Source: a virus
Direction: 5' to 3' (one strand)
Virus record (IMG/VR): IMGVR_UViG_3300030101_000986
Span: 1 to 24,405 of that record
DNA length: 24,405 bases
Both the position numbers and the translations under genes were made by a program. The stretch's first letter is position 1. Each line of letters begins with the position of its first letter. This document shows positions 22,239-24,405 of the stretch, in pieces. The notes under the pieces were generated by a model that saw only the letters and a program-made list of their open reading frames with translations, was not told the DNA's origin and made no database searches.

Positions 22239-22951
22239 TTACAACTTACGTTTTTTTCCTTTCTTTTCTATAACATTCCACTTATCAATTAAGTTATCTA
22301 GTTCATCTTTAGATAGTGGTTTTGCTTGTGGTAAATTGCTTTTTTTATCTTGTGGTAATTTAAATAATTTTTCAGGTTTTATTCTTTGTGATGCTTTTTC
22401 TGCCCTTAGATTAATCATTATTGTTGCCAAATATCTTAATCTTTCCCATTCTATATTTTGATGTATTTGAAATGATTCTGAAAGCCTTATGTTTTCATTT
22501 AATGTATTCTTCCAAAAAGTATTAGGATTTATTCCACATTGTCCTATATAGAAATCAAGAATTAATTCCCAACCGTCTTTATCTACTTTTTTTTTTGGCT
22601 TTTTACGTTTCTCTCTATGCCCATATTAAGGTCGTTGCCTAATATTCTAGATTGAGAAAGTGTATTCATAACTTTGGTAAGTTGCTCAGAATCAAAATCT
22701 TCAAGCCAAGAGCCAACGTCATATATAGTATAATCAATATTGTTTTTTTGTTCTTGGTCATAAGCTATTAATCCTGAATATACTAATGCTCTAATTGTTG
22801 AAATGTTAATACCTGAAGTAAAAAATTTATCTAAGTCATTGAGACTTATATTTAATGTTTCTGTGAAGTGACACCAAAAATTCATAGAAAAATGGAGGGT
22901 TCTTTTTTCCCCTCCAATTTCTATTTCTACGTAACCTCTTTTGCTATTCAT
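22239..22951 (-). CDS. Tail assembly chaperone, long frameshifted form (G-T type)
   Basis: A -1 slip near 22586 joins the 122-residue short form to a second open frame, giving about 237 residues. The second frame has no ATG at its head: it is open from the A-run through 'VDKDGWELILDFYIGQCGIN', 'FWKNTLNENIRLSESF' and 'WERLRYLATIMINLRAEKAS' to the stop at 22239. A TTG at 22430 is not a convincing separate start. Two overlapping frames between major tail protein and tape measure, the second read only by frameshift, is the lambda G/GT arrangement. The long form recruits the tape measure and tail tube subunits. The intervening 150 bases are fully explained by it. Confidence 0.8.
22583..22951 (-). 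CDS. Tail assembly chaperone, short form (gpG-like)
   Basis: The 122-residue unshifted product, starting MNSKRGYVEIEIGGEKRTLH and containing 'NFWCHFTETLNISLNDLDKF' and 'IRALVYSGLIAYDQEQK', is a helical protein of the size and position of gpG-like chaperones. It ends Ser-Gln-Lys-Lys-Lys-stop, the lysines coming from the slippery A-run. It coats the tape measure protein during tail assembly. It follows the major tail protein by 38 bases. Confidence 0.8.
   Translation of the reverse strand: MNSKRGYVEIEIGGEKRTLHFSMNFWCHFTETLNISLNDLDKFFTSGINISTIRALVYSGLIAYDQEQKNNIDYTIYDVGSWLEDFDSEQLTKVMNTLSQSRILGNDLNMGIERNVKSQKKK
22586..22597 (-). other. Programmed -1 ribosomal frameshift site (C, ten A, G)
   Basis: On the minus strand the message reads CAA AAA AAA AAG TAG in the short frame. 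It holds an in-frame A AAA AAG heptamer, the classic -1 slippery site (as in E. coli dnaX), one codon before the stop. After a -1 slip the reading continues AAA GTA GAT AAA GAC and stays open for about 115 codons. No strong downstream hairpin is visible. Confidence 0.75.
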
Positions 22952-22961
22952 TAAGTAAATC

Positions 22962-22978
22962 TACAATTTAAAATTGTA
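22962..22978. repeat. Perfect 8-bp inverted repeat between major tail and chaperone genes
   Basis: TACAATTT and AAATTGTA flank one base in the 38-base gap after the major tail protein. It is A/T-only and has no following T-run on the minus strand, so it is not a standard terminator. It could be an RNA-processing or attenuation element that lowers downstream expression, or chance in AT-rich DNA. Confidence 0.35.
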
Positions 22979-22989
22979 AATTAAAAATA

Positions 22990-23415
22990 TTAATTTGAGC
23001 CAATAGAGACTGTACCAGTTGAAGAAAAACTTCCTGAGTATGTAACAGGTGCTTCACTATCTGCACCATATTCTATAGATGTTAAAAATCCATCACAAGA
23101 ATATACAACATCACCTGTAACTGCAGTTGCAAACTTACAATTAACTTTAGTTCTGTTGTTGATAAATACCATTAATTCTTCAATATTTGTTGTATCGTCG
23201 TAAGCAACAAAGCCATCAAAACTCATATCTAAACTTCTTACTCCTGCAATTATTTCTCTATAACCACCTGAGTCTTTTGAGGTCGCCTCAGGAGTATCTA
23301 AAGTATAACTAATTGAAGATGAAGTCGTATGACCAATAGTAGTGTAAGCACCACTATCTGCGTTTTTAATGCTTAATACAACTGTAGTTCCGTTCATTAA
23401 ACCAGTTGAAGCCAT
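22990..23415 (-). CDS. Major tail protein (TP901-1 type)
   Basis: A 141-residue, beta-rich tail-tube subunit. 'MASTGLMNGTTVVLSIKNAD', 'GHTTSSSISYTLDTPEATSK', 'GVRSLDMSFDGFVAYDD' and 'YSGSFSSTGTVS' form the pattern of the TP901-1 major tail family. It polymerises into hexameric rings around the tape measure. Its size is normal for this family. A -7 box at 23458-23451 and a following inverted repeat set it apart from its neighbours, in keeping with high expression. Confidence 0.88.
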   Translation of the reverse strand: MASTGLMNGTTVVLSIKNADSGAYTTIGHTTSSSISYTLDTPEATSKDSGGYREIIAGVRSLDMSFDGFVAYDDTTNIEELMVFINNRTKVNCKFATAVTGDVVYSCDGFLTSIEYGADSEAPVTYSGSFSSTGTVSIGSN

Positions 23416-23450
23416 AGTATTAAAATTTAATTGTTAAAAATATAATACTA

Positions 23451-23458
23451 CAAAACTA
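23451..23458 (-). promoter_or_regulatory. Promoter -7 box TAGTTTTG for major tail gene
   Basis: The minus strand reads TAGTTTTG, matching TAnnTTTG, in the 66-base gap upstream of the major tail ATG at 23415. Predicted leader is about 30 bases, the longest of the series. Confidence 0.5.
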
Positions 23459-23481
23459 AGTAAAGAATATTAAAATTATTT

Positions 23482-23835
23482 TTATTCAGATACTGATAAT
23501 GTTATAGAAGTAGGGTTGATTTGTTCTTCTATCTGTGCATCGAGATTAGCTTTCATTTCTGTAACCTTCTCTTCACCCATAGTAGTCTCACACCATTCAG
23601 TCACTTTTGCATTTGTTAAATCTGCAAAAGGTATGAAGTCTGTAATGTCATCAGTAGAGATTACTTGCGTACCAATCATAGTAGCAGTATATGGATTATC
23701 CTTTGCATCTACTTTATCTGATGTGCAGTTGTATCTCCAATGAATGTTATATATAACGTCTGTGTTATCGTCTTTTGAAGGGTAACAGTCAACTGTTCTG
23801 CAGTCCCACGAGTAAGTATTTTTTGCTTTTGCCAT
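23482..23835 (-). CDS. DUF7936-like tail-region protein
   Basis: A 117-residue protein from ATG 23835. A TTG at 23859 opens a longer frame but lies inside the -7 box, so the internal ATG is chosen. 'NTYSWDCRTVDCYPSKDDNT', 'DVIYNIHWRYNCT', 'DFIPFADLTNAKVTEWCETT' and 'EEKVTEMKANLDAQIEEQIN' match a pattern of small phage proteins now called DUF7936, often near tail-fibre genes. Its role is unknown. It stands alone between two promoters. Confidence 0.65.
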   Translation of the reverse strand: MAKAKNTYSWDCRTVDCYPSKDDNTDVIYNIHWRYNCTSDKVDAKDNPYTATMIGTQVISTDDITDFIPFADLTNAKVTEWCETTMGEEKVTEMKANLDAQIEEQINPTSITLSVSE

Positions 23836-23856
23836 AACTTTGTATTTTAATTTATA

Positions 23857-23864
23857 CAAATATA
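23857..23864 (-). promoter_or_regulatory. Promoter -7 box TATATTTG for the DUF7936-like gene
   Basis: The minus strand reads TATATTTG, matching TAnnTTTG, just after the tail-fibre stop codon and about 22 bases before the ATG at 23835. Confidence 0.5.
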
Positions 23865-24405
23865 CTATTTATTTTTTTTCAATTCGTCTATCTCTGCTTT
23901 CAGTTCTTCAATCATAGCTTGTTGTTCTTGAATTGCTTTTACTAAAGTAGGAAGCATATCACCCATTTTAACTGACTTCTTATTTTCTTCATCATTATAT
24001 TTATAATCACTAACTAAATCAGGTAAAACCTCTTCAACTTCTTGAGCAACAAAACCTGCTATATTTTTACCGTCACCATTCTTCCAATCAAACCTTCTAG
24101 GTTGTAGTTTTATAATTTCTTCTAAACCAGTTTCTAATGGTTTTATATTTTCTTTTAAAGAAATATCTGATATAGCACTAATACTTGTGCTAGTTGCGTT
24201 TATAGTACCTGCGTGACTTACATAAAATCTATAAGCTGAAGCTGAAGTATTGTAAAAATTAAATTCATCTACTGTACTTGCAACATTTAATTGTCCATTA
24301 TCTCTTAATTCAATTCCTTGTGATGTGTAATCAGAAGAAGTTTTAGAAATTAAAACATCACCCCCACTTAAAATACGCATACGTTCTGTTGAATTTGTTT
24401 GGAAA
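23865..24405 (-). CDS. Tail fibre/spike C-terminal part with peptidase S74 chaperone (N-terminus outside window)
   Basis: The frame is open to the window edge; the residues before the ATG at 24380 read FQTNSTERM, which continues the 'TERMRI' collar that commonly precedes S74 domains. So that ATG is internal and the gene is cut by the edge. 'AISDISLKENIKPLETGL' (Ser-Asp near 24170) is the S74 self-cleavage site, followed by 'PRRFDWKNGDGKNIAGFVAQ', 'EVEEVLPDLV' and a C-terminal coiled coil. The domain drives trimer folding of the fibre and then cleaves itself off. The host-binding part lies outside. Confidence 0.9.
   Translation of the reverse strand, partial: FQTNSTERMRILSGGDVLISKTSSDYTSQGIELRDNGQLNVASTVDEFNFYNTSASAYRFYVSHAGTINATSTSISAISDISLKENIKPLETGLEEIIKLQPRRFDWKNGDGKNIAGFVAQEVEEVLPDLVSDYKYNDEENKKSVKMGDMLPTLVKAIQEQQAMIEELKAEIDELKKNK

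Noticed and set aside
22239-22430. Separate 63-residue gene starting with TTG
   Set aside because: The frame is open for another 52 codons upstream to the A-run and its sequence continues naturally there, so it is the end of the frameshifted chaperone.

Overview
The window is a piece of a tailed-phage genome (free phage or prophage), most likely of a Bacteroidota (Flavobacteriia-type) host. The evidence is strongly AT-rich DNA, no Shine-Dalgarno sequences before the starts, many stop/start junctions of the TAATG or ATGA type, and repeated matches to the Bacteroidota -7 promoter box TAnnTTTG just upstream of transcription units. Head genes are of the HK97 type and the tail genes (TP901-type tape measure, TP901-1-type major tail protein, frameshifted assembly chaperone) indicate a long-tailed siphovirus. 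No integrase, lysis genes, tRNA or rRNA gene is visible. Genes run off both edges, so this is part of a larger genome.

Region A (about 1-11418, minus strand, read from high to low coordinates) begins with a small coiled-coil-like protein, a Twinkle/DnaB-like helicase, three small unknowns and a ParB-like protein. It continues with packaging and head genes: small and large terminase, portal with a long C-terminal extension, Mu F-like minor head protein, prohead protease, major capsid protein, a small unknown, two head-tail connector proteins, an HK97 gp10-like protein, a DUF3168-like tail completion protein and the start of a DUF5675-like gene.

Region B (11419-11582) is a divergent control region. 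It has three near-identical 17-bp dyads (presumed operators) and a -7 box touching the start of a small HTH regulator gene.

Region C (11583-17607, plus strand) is the early/accessory block: regulator, a small protein with an SSB-like acidic tip, a RecE-like exonuclease, a ParB/MT-A70 adenine methyltransferase fusion, an overlapping putative QxK nuclease-like protein, a compact C5-cytosine methyltransferase, a DUF1599-like protein, two further PD-(D/E)XK nuclease-like proteins, and several very small ORFs, some with one membrane segment. It ends in a rho-independent terminator.

Region D (17666-24405, minus strand) is the tail block: a peptidase S74 tail-fibre end (partial), a DUF7936-like protein, major tail protein, tail assembly chaperone with a -1 frameshift site (A AAA AAG inside a run of ten A), tape measure protein and a large tail/baseplate protein.

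The most informative extra signals are the -7 box found in nearly every minus-strand gap, the triple operator, the frameshift site that explains the apparent gap at 22431-22582, and the cluster of two methyltransferases with four nuclease-like proteins. No stretch over 300 bases is left without a gene once the frameshifted reading is accepted.
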